Below are positions 49,001 to 61,305 of a stretch of 64,000 nucleotides of DNA, one piece after another. Position 1 is the stretch's first letter. Every line of letters begins with the position of its first letter. Position numbers and translations under genes: made by a program. Origin of the DNA: Oryzias latipes (Eukaryota; Chordata; Actinopteri; Beloniformes; Adrianichthyidae). The DNA lies in contig NC_019879.2 in assembly GCF_002234675.1 (NCBI RefSeq), forward strand, positions 25,976,773 to 26,040,772. Direction: 5' to 3'. Below the pieces are notes generated by a model, which saw only the letters and a list, made by a program, of their open reading frames with translations, was not told the DNA's origin and did not search any database.

Positions 49001-52000
49001 GTCTCAAGAGGGTTACTATTGGCTGTTTTTATCATTGCTTATTGAGACAGATGAAAGAATTCCTTTCTAAAAGGACTTGGAAGAAGGAATTGGACAGTAA
49101 AACATGAACACACTACAAGTATGATGGATTTTACACGCAAGCATTTATCTTTGGATCAATCACATATAGATGATGTTGCTCTTACCCGCCCCTCCTTCGG
49201 CTGTTTGCCATGTTTTTGTTGTACCTCGCTGAGGTTTTTCTGCAGAAAAGAAACACTTCAGCATTTTTGCATCATATGCTCACAAAGCTTACAGTCCTCC
49301 ACTCACTGGTAAGTTGGAAGCACTGTCCAGATAAATTGCAAGCATTGCACAAGCGAGGCCGTCATGCGACTGGAAGAGAAGGAACAGAGAGGTTTAAATA
49401 AGGAAAAGGGAGCGGAGCTTTCTGATCAGAAACAGCCGTACCTTCCTGAGGAGCGATTCGTCGGTCTGGAGAGAAAGCCAGTTGAGCTGCAGGTGAACCT
49501 CACCTTTCTCAACCGACTTCAGAGGAAACCACTTGAAAAAGAAAATCCAACATTTGTCAAACATCCAGTTCTGATCTTTTTGTTTCTTCTACATGTAAGG
49601 AAATCTTCTTCATATCACAGATCTTAAAAGAAATAAAACTTACCTGTTTCATTTCTTTTTCCTTCTTTACTTCTCCTAAATCAAGGCGAAAACTAAGCAG
49701 AAAATACATTTCTTTAAATTTGTCAATTATGCATCCATGTTCTATCAGCTGTTTACAGCTGCAGTTTTTCAGTAAGAGTCTTTTAAAGATTAGAAAAGCC
49801 GATCATTCTGGAAATCATGTCGAGGACCTCCTTGAGTAATGCGAGCAAAAATTGTGGAAACAAACACTGCAGAAGATTGGCGATAAAACTATTATCCAAC
49901 TATAATTGGAGGACATTGATCTGCCTTTACCGAGGAGACTTAATCAAACTTTATCACTGTTGGCTCTGCTTCTCTATTGTCCATTTAAAGATACATTCCG
50001 CCAGTGTTTTTTTCTATTTTTGTTTATTTCTGCTTTTACTCAGTTAGGTGCTTTCACAATGTAAGGAACCACAGCAAAGTTCACTTGCAACCCCTTGAGA
50101 TGTTTTCGTTTTCTTACTTCCCTTATTCCTGCTCGTGACACTTGAGTTTTCCTTAGATGCATGGGGGGGGGACATTAAATCTTATTATGTCAGCCCCACA
50201 GGCCTGATTGGTCCACGCTTTGACTGTATATGAGAACTGGACTGACCTAGTCTGACATCACCCTTTGAAAATGGCTTACTTCCAACTCCAGTAAAATGAA
50301 GTCAATTCAGTCAACATTTTTTTGCAATACGGACGCTGCCATGTTGGAGCCAGAATGTTTATTCTGACAAATAGTAGTACTGAGTATTTCTCAATAGAAG
50401 TCTATGGAATTATTCTATTCTGGAAGTCTTTTCTGGAAGCAAATGATCGATTAAATCTGTGAAGATTAGGCTTTATTTTGACATTTTCTTAAGTGAGGAC
50501 AATCACTACGTTAAAAATGAGGCTCTTACTTTCCCAGAGGGTCGTCGTTATCGTTGTCCTCGTCGAATAGCTCCACCTCCAGCTCCTGCCCCGGTGCCTC
50601 ATGGACAACAAACTGCTCACAGGTTCAAAAACAGAACATTCTTGTTTTAGCTTCAAATAAACACCAGGTATTTCTACTCTGGCATGTTTCCATCATTGTC
50701 TATTCTCATAATTATTGTTTTTTTGTGTTTGTCCGTTTTGGCATGAGGGCCGCCCAACCATCTCCCAGCGACATCAGCCCTAACTGCTGCTGATTATCTG
50801 GATCAACTGAAGGTTCAGACTAACTGAACAAACACAACTCATCTAGAAAATTAGCAGCAAGTGGGGGAGAAAAAGCTGCACAACAAGCAGGGTGATCTTT
50901 TTCTACAGGGTTATGGATGATCTTAGGGAATCAGCAATCGGAAGCTGCAATGATTAACAGAACAAGTGGAGAAATTTATTCCAAAAACCTTTTTTGTTCA
51001 ATAATTTTGGAGCCAAGCACCGATCAGAACATGTGGGACTCTACCTCATACACTTCGTTCCACTTTGGGTCCAAACAGTTGTCGATGGTTTTGGTCTTAA
51101 AATGCTGGTTACCAACTCTGACGATGGTATAGGGGTCGGATTTGCCTTTCACCAAACCCCTCAGATAGGTGTCCTTGGCCACCAGGTTTCTGGCCTCCAG
51201 AACGTGAACCCTCACAACACCCTGAAAGGAAGGAGGAGGAGGAGTTTGTAGAGAACAGTCATCTAAAACAGAAAATGTTGCTGGGGCTGCGAGCTGCCTG
51301 TGACGGATCAGTGTTTTCACGTACGCGAGGAAGAGGAAACCTCATCTGATCCACTTTGACCTGGTCTATGAGGGGAATGCACATGCGATTGGGCAACACC
51401 ATGAGGGAGGCGATGATGTCCATGATGGCATCGTCAGAAAGTGAGCTGGAAAGGGACAATTGAGATGAGAGGAGAACTTCAAGAACAAAAAAACTCTCAA
51501 TTTAGACTCTGGCATTTGAGGAATCAGAGGGATTTTCAGGGATGACCGACTTGAACGCGGGGCTGTCCAAGAGGTTCGTCATTCCAGTCCAGTTAATTCC
51601 CAAAGTCTGAGAGGAAAAACAAGTTTGAGAGTGACTGCAGCAGTGAACTGTTCAAAGCAATGGTTGTACGTGTGCTCACCGGACGACGAATGAAGAACAA
51701 AGTAATCCCTCCAACCAGTGGGGCTTGACTGATAAGTGGCTCCAAAATGACCCTCAGCGTTCCCTGAATCTTCAGGATTCAAGTTGATTTATCAGACAAG
51801 CAAATATAAGCTTTACAACACAGACTTAAAAAAAAAATACATACTCTAACTCCTTTAACTCCAGCTGTGATCGCTGAATTCACGGCAGCATCGATTTCCA
51901 TGTCGCTTTCGAAACTGCAAAACGAAGACCTGATGCTTACAAAAACATACAACACTTGGGTTTGGAGAGCAAATATGACTTTAACCAGAAATAACATCAA

Positions 52001-55000
52001 AGTGATCTCAAAATTAAAAAAAGAAAGTCAACAGACTTTATATTTAAATCCAGAACGACCTCCCTGTGGTCCACTTCCTGGGTGTACGCTCGAATTCCTG
52101 TGATCTTGGGAGCCTAAAATGACTCCATTCAATGAGGCTCATCACAAACAAGAGCTTCTCGATCTCTAAATATCAAGAATGAGAACAAGTCAAAGACAAT
52201 TGGTTGCTTACTTTATGTCCAAAGTGGACTTTGCTAAAAGTGAACATCTTCAGCGCAGAGTTGGTGAGCCGGATGGTCGGCTGGATGCTTTCCTTCAGCA
52301 GCTTCTCCATGTACATCCCAAAAAAGGGCCAAGCCTGCTCCAGCACCTGAACGCACCGCCACAAAAGTGAAAAAGTAAATGATTTCACTCTGACAGCTTT
52401 TGTGCTGGACTTTAATGTAAGAATTTAACATCTAATCAACAAAAGTTGTTTGTATAAATAAATATAAATCACATAATGTGAAAATAGTTTGTTAGTTTGA
52501 CAAATAAATCCATATTTAGTTGAATTGTGGTGGATTAAAACTGAATTAAGCAGTGAACTTTCAAAATTGAATTGCTTCAGTATAGTTTAGGACTGACTCT
52601 GTCAGAATCAGTGCCAAGTTAGTACCAGATTTTCCATTTTAACCACCTGAAAACACCTGGATGACATCACCGGCCGTCATGTCTGACTCAGTCTCTATTT
52701 CTCTACAAAAGCATTGAAAATAACAGAGCGACAACAACTCTAGGTTTAAAAATCAAACAAAAACTCACATGTAAGGAAACGAAACAAAACTTTGCTCAAC
52801 AACAGTGACATGAATTCCAAACCAAATGATAAATATGTCAGCTTTTATTTTGAAAGGAGAGGTGATAAATACAAGTTACCAGCAGCGTTGTACCTGGCCT
52901 GACCAGCTAAACGACTGCAACCCTGGTCAGACCTGCATGTGACAACATTTTTCTAAACATCTGCTTTTCATTTGGGTTTATCACCATAGCAACCATTTCA
53001 TGTTTTTGGGTCACCTGGTGGTGACAAACAGGTCGATGAAATTTTTAGACAAATCGTCAAAAGTAAATTTTTATATTTCCTTAGCAACAGCGTTATTTTT
53101 TTTGTCAACCACGCCCACATTTCTAATATGCTCACATCGCATGTCTTATCAATATGTTAAGCTTGAAAAAATAATTCATGTATTGCATTTTTGCAATATT
53201 CCAAGAAAGAAATTTGCAAACAACAGGAAAAAAGTCCCTTTTATGAGCTCGCCACGCTTACAGCGTTCAAAATCTACAACATTTTTCACCACGCAGCTTC
53301 CCAGAGATGCTCCAGGAGTTAAGAGGCGATAAACTGAAATCTTTCTGTCAAAATTTATATTTAAACTAATTTTAAAACTTCCCTTTAACATCCTCGACAT
53401 TTGTGTTTTGGTTTTGGATTTTTTTGAGCCCCATATGAGACTTTAGCCCCATTTGTCATCTTTTTTTGTTTGAGGGGGGTCATTCACTATGTCAAAAAAA
53501 AAAAGATGTAGTTGTGTGCAATTCTAATTAATTTTTTAGTATGTGGCACGGGTAAATCTTTGCTTTAAAACGGATTAAGAAAGTAAAATTGCAAAAACAA
53601 TCTGGTCTTTGCAGTCCAGTCTGCTGCAGGACTGAATGATTTTTAATTCGATTTGCAACAAATTATAATAACACCATACAGCTACTTCATAAACACCATT
53701 TTGGGCTTAAATTGCACTCTTACTTGTGTTCCTCATGAGACAATAAACCTCTTTAGAGCCCATTGCATCACTACAAAATACTAAAATAATGTACCTTATT
53801 GAGCCACTGAACCTTCTCCACATCATCGAAATGGACCTTGGAGAATAAAGACACGACAGACATGAGAAAAACTGTTAAAAAAAGAAGATGATGCAAATTA
53901 AATACACATAGGAGTTCAAAGCAAAACATTTAAGTTACGATTTTTTTTTATTCTTGAAATGTTCGACACAGAAACTGATCTAATCTTGAGAAGAGACCTA
54001 TCTAAAAAAATGAAACAAAACATGGAAGCCAATAGCAAAAGTTGGTACTCTGGAAGTTTATATTATGAAGTATACATAGTAGAAGTATAGAAGGTATACT
54101 ATATACCATGATCGTGTAGGGTAGGATGTTTTTTTAAAAATATATTTCAAACATATAATAAAAATAAACACAAGTTTTTGAACTAAACAGATTGGGAGAG
54201 GGTAGAAGAAGAAGAATCTTGTATGGTTCCACCCCTTTTTACAACAAGTGCATATTTCTATTTACAGTTTTTCCTCAAAACATTCACATAATGATTCATT
54301 GCATGTCGAGCACAATGAAGTTGACTTTGATTACCTTGTGTAGAAGTGACATTTGCTTATTTGTTTTTAATTGATCATTTCTAGCCTTGTAAAGTTTCCT
54401 CAGGGACATGTGTAGGTTCTTTAAATACATGTAGACATTTGCAGATGAATACTTCTTCACACTAGGGTTTCAGCATCAGCCCTGGTTTTAATCTCTTTTA
54501 ATTTGGTTTATTTATGCTTTTGATTATTTTATGTTTTTTTAATCCATGGATACACTTTGGCCTTGTGGTGAAAGGTGCTTTATAAATGTATAAATATAAT
54601 GAAATGACACAGAATTGAAGACATTTTAAGTTTACAATATAAATGCTATAATAAAAAGTACACTGCCTCTCTTTTTGTATAAGTTAAGTATACTTGTAGT
54701 ACTATACTTTCTGTGAAACCAGAAGGTCAAATCTGCAAATCTAACTGAAACCAGACATCACCTCCGCTGCTCCTGACCTGCAGACACCTCCTAACTTCCA
54801 GTAGTGGACATTTGTTTTTGGGTTTTACTTATTTAAAGTTCTCTTTTAAGACTTGGTGTGCTGAAATAAGGACATCCTGGCCAATGAGACAATGGGAAGT
54901 TTAGTTTCCTAGGGAGGTATAATTGGGTCTAGAGGTCATAATGAATGGGCTGGTTTCTCAGGAGGCTCAGATCACCTCCTAGAGTCTCCTCCTTGCGTGG

Positions 55001-55372
55001 GAGCTCTGACAGGACCTCCAGCTGGCTGCGTGACCACGCACACCCATGACAGTGACTCACCCACGAGGCCATCTGCAGAGACCCGCTCAGCTCGGTGTCT
55101 ATGACCTGCTTCTCGTTGTCCACGAAGTCGATGGCTGATCCGATGCGCGAGAATTTCTGCACGCGGTTCTTCCTCCACCACGTGACCATCAGCATGCACA
55201 GCAGCACCCAGCTGATACTGAGGCCCAGGTAGCCCGTCAGGTACACCGGGTACACCACGACCAGGGTCTTCCCCACGGAGATCAGGAGCTCCATCAGCAC
55301 GCGGTTGACAGCGGAGGGGCTGAGGGTGTCCTCGCCGCCCTGAGCCACCGGAGGGGGGTCCGTGGACGCCAT
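43069..55372 (-). CDS. esyt3: Extended synaptotagmin-3
   Basis: Twenty-three exons, 818 aa (human ESYT3 886). Exons in transcript order: 55061-55372, 53795-53836, 52212-52346, 52037-52113, 51845-51914, 51680-51769, 51551-51606, 51325-51445, 51045-51221, 50530-50612, 49644-49692, 49442-49531, 49307-49369, 49186-49239, 46411-46482, 46174-46260, 45131-45280, 44745-45046, 44534-44632, 44323-44454, 44127-44232, 43986-44035, 43069-43108. Frame is kept throughout. Extended synaptotagmins tether ER to plasma membrane and move lipids through the SMP domain. Order: hydrophobic hairpin ~26-66, SMP ~105-285, C2A ~301-420 (KGKSDPY, FDEDNDNDD calcium-type acidic loops), C2B ~445-575 (acidic loop ligands mostly lost), Ser/Pro linker with SENSLASSRFDL, C2C ~690-815 (GTDSYVRLYLLP). 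The SLASSxFDL linker, CRDLFPCSENG segment and short N-terminus favour ESYT3 over ESYT2. esyt2 remains the alternative. Confidence 0.88.
43499..43909 (+). mobile_element. hAT-like MITE, copy B, with 8-bp target duplication
   Basis: Starts AGGGCTGCTTGATAT and ends ATATTGTGCAGGCCTAG. It is flanked by CCTGTTAT (43491-43498) and CCTGTTAC (43910-43917). It lies in the last intron of esyt3 and is homologous, inverted, to 4149-4501. The 411-bp length, inverted termini and 8-bp duplication fit a non-autonomous hAT element. Confidence 0.85.
45500..45790 (-). mobile_element. tRNA-derived SINE (reverse) in esyt3 intron
   Basis: Read on the minus strand from about 45,785 it starts GGCACAGTGGTTGGCACTC, a tRNA-like A-box region. 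The degenerate B-box-like GGTTTAAAGCC follows (consensus GGTTCGAATCC), then the usual SINE body with GCATGTTCTCC and TGCGTGGGTTTT. This is a familiar layout of fish tRNA-derived SINEs. Confidence 0.65.
46665..47581. mobile_element. Long-TIR MITE, hAT-like (about 917 bp)
   Basis: The left end AGGCTATGTTCACACTGCAGG and the right end CCTGCAGTGTGAACGTAGCCT are inverted repeats with one mismatch over about 20 bp. The left part has a tandem-like repeat of ATCTTTTCAAATGCGACC (around 46,735-46,850). A 178-codon frame inside shows no domain. I could not find a clear target duplication. It lies in the esyt3 intron between the KEGR and LTKTKSG exons. Confidence 0.75.
47582..49185. other. esyt3 intron remainder, no gene seen
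   Basis: AT-rich intron sequence between the long-TIR MITE and the exon ending KEGR. Only chance ORFs. Confidence 0.5.
52347..53794. other. esyt3 intron 2, no gene seen
   Basis: A 1.4 kb AT-rich intron. A 110-codon chance frame around 53,000-53,330 has no recognisable domain. Confidence 0.5.
54030..54720. repeat. AGTATACT-rich repeat in esyt3 intron 1
   Basis: Motifs GAAGTATACATAGTAGAAGT near the left and AAGTATACTTGTAGTACTA near the right flank unrelated AT-rich sequence. This is similar to the cluster at about 7.74-7.92 kb. They may mark the ends of one element. Confidence 0.35.
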
Positions 55373-56744
55373 GATCCGGCAGGACTCCCGCTGTGAGGGG
55401 GGTTCGGTTCTAAAGTCCTGGAAAACGATTTGACCGAGTCTCTAAATTCGAGGAACTTTACTCTAAAAGTAACGAGACCAGCTACTTTGACTGAGGGAGC
55501 AGCGACGAGCAGCTCCAAAGCTTCCGCGTTTAACCTCACGCAGGTATGCAGACACACCTGCACCCTTGGGTGGAGAAACTCCAGCAGTCACAACAAAAGA
55601 GGTAAGTGACGACACAGACCATAAAACCAACTTTAACAATTTAATTTAGTTATTTTTTTAAGTTGAATATGTTGATTAGCACTAATAGGTTTGCACATGA
55701 CAGTTGAAACACAGTGAAATCTGAGATTAATGTCCATATTATAGCTGCGCCGCTGCTGTCTGTCCAGCAGATGGAGCCAGAGCGTCCTTTTGATTCGTGG
55801 CCATGTTTGTCTCCGCATTTCATACTTTTCCATGTGCAATATTGCCACCTACCAGATTCGTGAGCATCCCGAGATGATTAAATTAAGCCTCGCCATTTAT
55901 TTTTTTAATTCAGGAAAAGATTAGTTATTTCGATTTTATGATGTGAACAGATAAATAGATGAGTAGATAAAATGACAGACTTTTATTTATGGCTACAGGA
56001 AGAAGAAAGGCAGACTGAACAAAACTATGATGTGTCGGTCATGAAAGAAACGCCTCTTATTTCATAAATGTATCTCATATTTTGCACTAGACTGGAGAAT
56101 GGAATTCACTCCTTTTTTCCCGCCTCTGTTTTCACTGCGTCTGCTCAGACCTTCTTCTTCTTCTTCAGCGCGTTCACAGACAAGTGAACGAGCAGGATGT
56201 CATTCATGTAATAAATAAACCTTGGAGACGATCGCGTTGTTTGAAAAGTATAAACGCTGCTCAGAAGTTCATTGTGGACAGTCGCAGGAAAATCCAAACA
56301 TTAGCATGAAATAAACATGCGAATGTGGATATAACTGGTGCAATGATGCTTGGCTCTTTAAAGTGAATGACAAGAGTTTCTGTTTTTTAACTGTCCTACT
56401 TCTTCTTCTCTTTTGGTCATGTGTTTTTGTGCTGAGCGCGTGAATGGAATAGAGCTGCCGGTGCAACAATAGACTAGAAGAGACAACATCAACACAAAAA
56501 TGTACAGAATTGAGTGACACTGGAAAAAGAAGCAAAATCCGGAACCACTTTACTTCAATGGATAATGTGAAAAGAGAATTTAGAGTCTGCAAGAAACCGT
56601 TTATATGTAGGACCGGATGCCCGACCGACCTGCACCTGAAAACTGAGAGGATCTTCTCCTAAACAGCAGATCATTGCTGACTGCAGAAACCACATCAGCT
56701 TCATTGAGATGAGACACTTGGTGTTGGAATGCCAGCCATTACTG
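55373..56744. other. Spacer between esyt3 5' end and parp9, left part
   Basis: The first ~200 bp carry the esyt3 5' UTR/promoter (GC-richer, up to about 55,570). The remainder has no gene that I can support. Confidence 0.4.
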
Positions 56745-57216
56745 TGAAGAAAAATTAAAAGTGTTGTTTTCTAGGACGTAGTTTCTGCAGAGTGGCAGGC
56801 AGTCAGAAATTCAACTCTTCCTCTCCCTGTTGCTGAGAGCTCTCCGTGTTTACACTCTTCTGCTAGCTTTCAGTTCCTCACACGTCCAACTTAACATTAC
56901 TGGTGTAACAAAAATGGCAGCAATATCAGAGCTACACAGATTTGACCCAAATTCCAGCTCAGACGAGGAATTAGAGACACACGCGATCTATTCGTCTGCA
57001 AGTGGAGGCATCAGAATGGAGCGGAGCAGAGAGTTTGTGGCCCATGCAGTGTATTTTCTTCATATGAACTACGTGTTTTCATCTGTGTCTGATTCAAAAC
57101 AATTTGAATAAAGAAATACTCAGAAATGTAATTTTGAGCTAAAACTTCATCTATATCATGAGAAAAATGCTACAAGAATTTGTTAAAAACAGCAATTTAT
57201 GAGCGTGGGTCTTTAA
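56745..57216 (+). mobile_element. TTAA-type MITE, copy 7 (with preserved short frame)
   Basis: Ends GCGTGGGTCT|TTAA; the left end is truncated. It contains GGACGTAGTTTCTGCAGAG, CCTCACACGTCCAACTTAAC, ATTACTGGTGTAACAAAAATGG and GATTCAAAACAATTTGAAT. From the ATG at 56911 a 66-codon frame runs MAAISELHRFDPNSSSDEELE... The same position in the copies at 61.0 kb (reverse) and 22.6 kb (reverse) can be read as similar acidic Ser/Asp/Glu-rich sequence. This suggests a leftover of the N-terminus of the parent transposase. Confidence 0.75.
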
Positions 57217-59033
57217 AAACCGAAGAAAGTGAGCCTTTCTTGCTTTAAGTGGGTCATGGATGCTCTGTTTATGGAGTTCCACAGGGTTTGTTCTAGCACT
57301 CCTTTACATTCTACTACCTTCTTCAATCCATAGAAAGAGTTTCAGTGTAAACCTGACAGCTTAATATTTATCAACCATTTTGCACGACTTCTGTTATGTT
57401 CACATCAAATAAATTGTTTTGCATTTTAATAAAATGTAAAAGGAAGGGAGCTCCCTTCCTTTTGTAATTTGAGTTCTTCATCTCTGGATGTGAATCTTTT
57501 AAACTAGTTGTGTAGCGTTTTAGTGGCAAACAGATCACACAAAGGTTCAAGGACGTTTTCATGAAGCTGCATGATCCAGTTTGAGACGAGCTTCAGCTGT
57601 CAGATGTTCAGATGAGGAACTTTGTCTCTAGAATCCTCGGTTTGAGGCGCTGCACTTTAGGATTTGTTGTTTTCAGTTTGATTCTATCCCCTATAAGGAC
57701 ATTTTTCTTCTGGAAACATTGTGGATTTCTTTTATGTAACTTTGCTACTATGTTGGTTTTAGGGAAATTCCTCTTCCTACAACTTGATTTTGATCCCTTA
57801 ACGGTCATTAGAAATCGCAAAGGCTGTGGAAATATAAAATATACTTTATTGATTCCTTAAGGGAAACTTGTTTTTTGCAGTTAGCCTTATTTGAAAAGTA
57901 AGTTCGGTGTTAGAAAATCTTAAATTTAATTTTTTATCCTAGAAACAAACATTCATGTGTAAATGTGTCAGGTCCAAAATCCACACTGGGTTAGTTATTT
58001 ATGCCAAATCTCTTATTCTTTGCAATCTAGTGACCTTTGACCTGAGAAAAAAACCAATGACTATTAAAAACATGTTTAATAATGATTTAAATATTTCAAA
58101 AACATCTTGAAAATGTTAAACATGATCCTGCACATATTGAGAAAAATGAAAATTCAGCACTATTCCTAGAAATAAAAAATAAAAACATCTTTGAATAAGT
58201 TTGATCTGATCAAAACATTAAACATACTTTTTTAAACTAAACTTCAAATTGAGAAAAACAAATGTAGGCATTCGAGCTAATTTAAATTCAAGATTTAAAA
58301 TCCCTTAGAAGATTTTTAACTCCTAATTCTTTAGGTGGGTGGAGCCCAGAATGCATGACAGATACCCAGAAACCCAGAGTTCTGGACCCGGAGTAGCCCA
58401 GAAGGGTTAGATGAACATCACATTCCAGAGTTCAATGTTTTTAAGCTGTCATTGCGATTCACACACTATTTGTTCCTACAGCTGCACAGAGCTCCAGATT
58501 AAAGCGATTAAAGCCCAAAATAATCACAATGTGATTATAATAATCCACATGTGCTTTGTGGGTTTGGACGAAGCATTCAGGCTTGTTTCTGGTCTGTGGA
58601 AGGTCAAAATGGGAGTCAAAATGTACAAGAATAAAGTTATAAAATTTAGAGAAAAAAGTCAAAAACAAAAGTCCTAAAAGTATCATAGAGGGGTCACCAA
58701 TGTACAAGAATAAAGTCTTAAACTTATGCTTTAAAAAGTTGCATATTTACAAGGGAAAGTCACACTTTTTAGAGAGTAAAATGTTACATTTGGCTCACAA
58801 AATGTTTCAACAAAGACAATTAAAGTCTTTCAATTATGTTGCAGAAAATTCGGAGAAATATGATTAACATCACACATTTCTCCATAAAAATTACAACTTT
58901 ATCTTCAGAAAATCATGACTTTTTGAATAAAAAATTTAAAATGTTATACTCTTAAAACCCTGACATATCTCTATTAATTGAATGACCATTGTCATTTAAA
59001 AAAAATCTGGACTTTCTTGTCATAGCTTTCTCA
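57217..59033. other. Spacer, no gene seen
   Basis: AT-rich. A TACTTTATTGATTCCTTAAGGGAAA motif at about 57841-57865 resembles the LINE 3' tails at 10.0 and 22.7 kb. No coding region recognised. Confidence 0.4.
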
Positions 59034-59083
59034 TCATTCATTCATTCATTCATTCATTCATTCATTCATTCATTCATTCATTC
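59034..59083 (+). repeat. (ATTC)n microsatellite
   Basis: About 12 copies of a CATT/ATTC tetranucleotide, uninterrupted, 150 bp upstream of the parp9 promoter motifs. Confidence 0.95.
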
Positions 59084-59226
59084 ACGGTGGTCTAATTCTC
59101 TGTCGTAGTTTCTAGGGTTCCTTTCATTTTAAATCTTAGATTTTCTTCCTCCTTTAACTGGAAGAGCTGCCTGCACTTCCGCAGACCCACCAGCAGGGGT
59201 CAGCACTACACAGCAGCCTCTCCAAA

Positions 59227-59316
59227 CTTTCGCTTTAGTTTCTCTGGAAACGTAAGGCTGACTGCAGGTCATCCGCCCTGAAAGGGGTGTTTAGGGGAGA
59301 GAAAACAGGAAGTGTT
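59227..59316 (-). promoter_or_regulatory. IRF/ISRE-like and ETS-like sites upstream of parp9
   Basis: CTTTCGCTTTAGTTTCTC (59227-59244) reads on the minus strand as GAGAAACTAAAGCGAAAG. This contains AAGCGAAA (the IRF AANNGAAA core) and a second GAAA-type half. ACAGGAAGTG at about 59308-59317 is an ETS/PU.1-type core. Mammalian PARP9 is interferon-induced, so these sites just upstream of the presumed start fit. Inferred from motifs only. Confidence 0.5.
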
Positions 59317-59344
59317 TGCATATAGTAATTATTAATCGACCGAG

Positions 59345-59430
59345 GGTCAATCTGCGGGCGTTGTGGTTCAGGCAGTGTCCGCCTCTGCTCCGTGTCTACA
59401 CGCTTTTGCTTTCACTTCTCTTCGAGCTGG
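59345..59430 (+). other. parp9: Probable parp9 5' UTR exon
   Basis: A GC-richer block ends in a strong donor (GAGCTGG|GTAAGTG). It is placed between the IRF-like motif and the coding exon whose acceptor is CTTTCCGCAG|GTCTCTC at 61290. The 5' limit is a guess. The resulting intron is about 1.86 kb. Confidence 0.45.
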
Positions 59431-60716
59431 GTAAGTGTGTCGTTTGTCTCTTAAGGTTTTACAATTTATTCAGTTTTTAATCATAGACAGTTTTTAATCA
59501 TAGACAAATAATGCATGGTTAAAGATTAGCGCTGCAGATAGTTAAGAATTGCGAAACTTTCAAAAACCATATAGACCAGCGAAGGAATGACCTTTGATCC
59601 CATTTACACATAAAATACAGACCAAATAAAATATTTGTATTCGTGTGTTTAGTTTTCAAGAATTTGTATTATGGTAACGATTTAGATTTGTAAGTACTAT
59701 CGTACAATATTGCGTTATTTTTGCTGTTATAAACAAAAATGTTAATGGGCGGGGTTTATACATGTAACTGTTTATGATTGGTCAGTGAGTGTTTACATGG
59801 TTACAGCACTTTCAAATCATCATAAATATTTAAAATAAATACTTCACTAATACTAATAAATACTTCAGCATATGGTATATTTATCTAAGATACCTGTCCA
59901 CAATACAAATAGTTTGCATTAAAAAGTATGTTTAAGCTTTGGAAGCTGCAAAACAAAGTCAGATGTAGTTCTGGGAAACGGCCAGCAGGTGGCGCGCTGA
60001 GCTCATTCTTTAGGACTGCGGGCAAAAAACGATGTAATCCTCCGACTATAAGCAATGCAGATTTGTCCTGTGTAAAAACATACATATTTCTCAATTACTG
60101 CATACTGTTGGTTTAGCTTCTTTAGGTATATTCAAAGGGCATTTTGTGACTATCATTGATAGCAAATGTAAAGGGGTGGGGCTCTGGGAATAGTAGTTTC
60201 AGTCAGGAAAAAATATATTTTTAACTCCTGCCTGACAGAAATTACAGGCAGTGATTTAGTAGAAATTTATAATTTTCTAATGTAAATTCATGGTTGTTTT
60301 TTTGGGAGGTGGGTGGTACCTGAAAAATAATCATTTAAAAAAAATATTAATACAAATATTTTAAAATCTTTGTTCTTAGAAAAAAAAAGTTATTTGTTTT
60401 TATTTGCTTAATTTACTATTCTCAAAAATCGTATTTTACCATTTTTTTCCAGTTTGTTTTAGTCTTTTTGATAGCAACACTGCACATTAACAACTAAATT
60501 TAGTATCAGATGCAAACCTGCTAGAATATTGCTAAAAACAAAAAAAGAACAATTTCTAGTCAAGTCACCGGGCAGATATCAGAAGTCACTGTTTTTGAAT
60601 AGCAAAACTAGGAAGTTTTCAAAATAAATAAATAGTAAAAAAAAAAAAGATAGTAATAAATACAGCATGTTTTAGCCTCAGTTTGACATTTATTGATGAG
60701 CTGGAATCTCATCAGT
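59431..60716. other. parp9 first intron, left part
   Basis: AT-rich, with no gene and no clear repeat recognised. Confidence 0.45.
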
Positions 60717-61205
60717 TTAAATGTTAGAGCGATTTTGCTGTTTTTAACACGTTCTTGTGGCGTTTTTATGATGGAAGACATGCATTAAGAAAATGAAGCT
60801 CTGAGTATTTTTTTATTCAAATTGTTGTTTTAACTAAAAAATGCATTTAGAAAAAGATCTTATACGTGATGTAAAAAAGTACACTGGGTGGGTCACAAGC
60901 TCCCTGTTCTGCTCAGCTCTGATGCATCCACATGCAGAAACAAATAGATCCATGGACGTCTTTGTTTTCCCCGTCTGAGCTGGAATCTGGATCTAAACTG
61001 TACGGCTGGATTGCTCCTATATTGCTCGCCGTTTTTGTTGCACTGGTAATGTTAGATTGGGGGTGTGAGGGGCTGTAAGCTAGTGGGAGAGCGTGTAAAC
61101 AAAGGGATGCATTGGAATGGAGTGGAGCAGGAAGCAGGATCTAAAATCTCTTCACATATGTCCTCTATCGTGAGAAAACGGACCATGTCAAAAACACAGT
61201 CTTAG
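60717..61205 (-). mobile_element. TTAA-type MITE, copy 8, with an adjoining opposite fragment
   Basis: From TTAA at 60717 to about 61,105 the sequence reads as the reverse complement of the family (for example GTAATGTTAGATTGGGGGTGTGAGG). From about 61,108 to 61,205 it switches to the plus orientation (GGAATGGAGTGGAGCAGGAAG..., TATGTCCTCTATCGTGAGAAAA). Two copies or a copy plus fragment therefore lie head-to-head, less than 100 bp from the parp9 coding-exon acceptor. Confidence 0.7.
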
Positions 61206-61305
61206 AGTTGAGCATCACATACATCCTGAATCCCTCGTTTCTTTCTGTGAAATTCCCCCGGCTCATTGGGAATGTGTGATCTTTCCGCAGGTCTCTCATC
61301 AAACC

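Noticed and set aside
53000-53332. 110-codon plus-strand frame in esyt3 intron 2
   Set aside because: AT-rich, no motif, not conserved in any family known to me.
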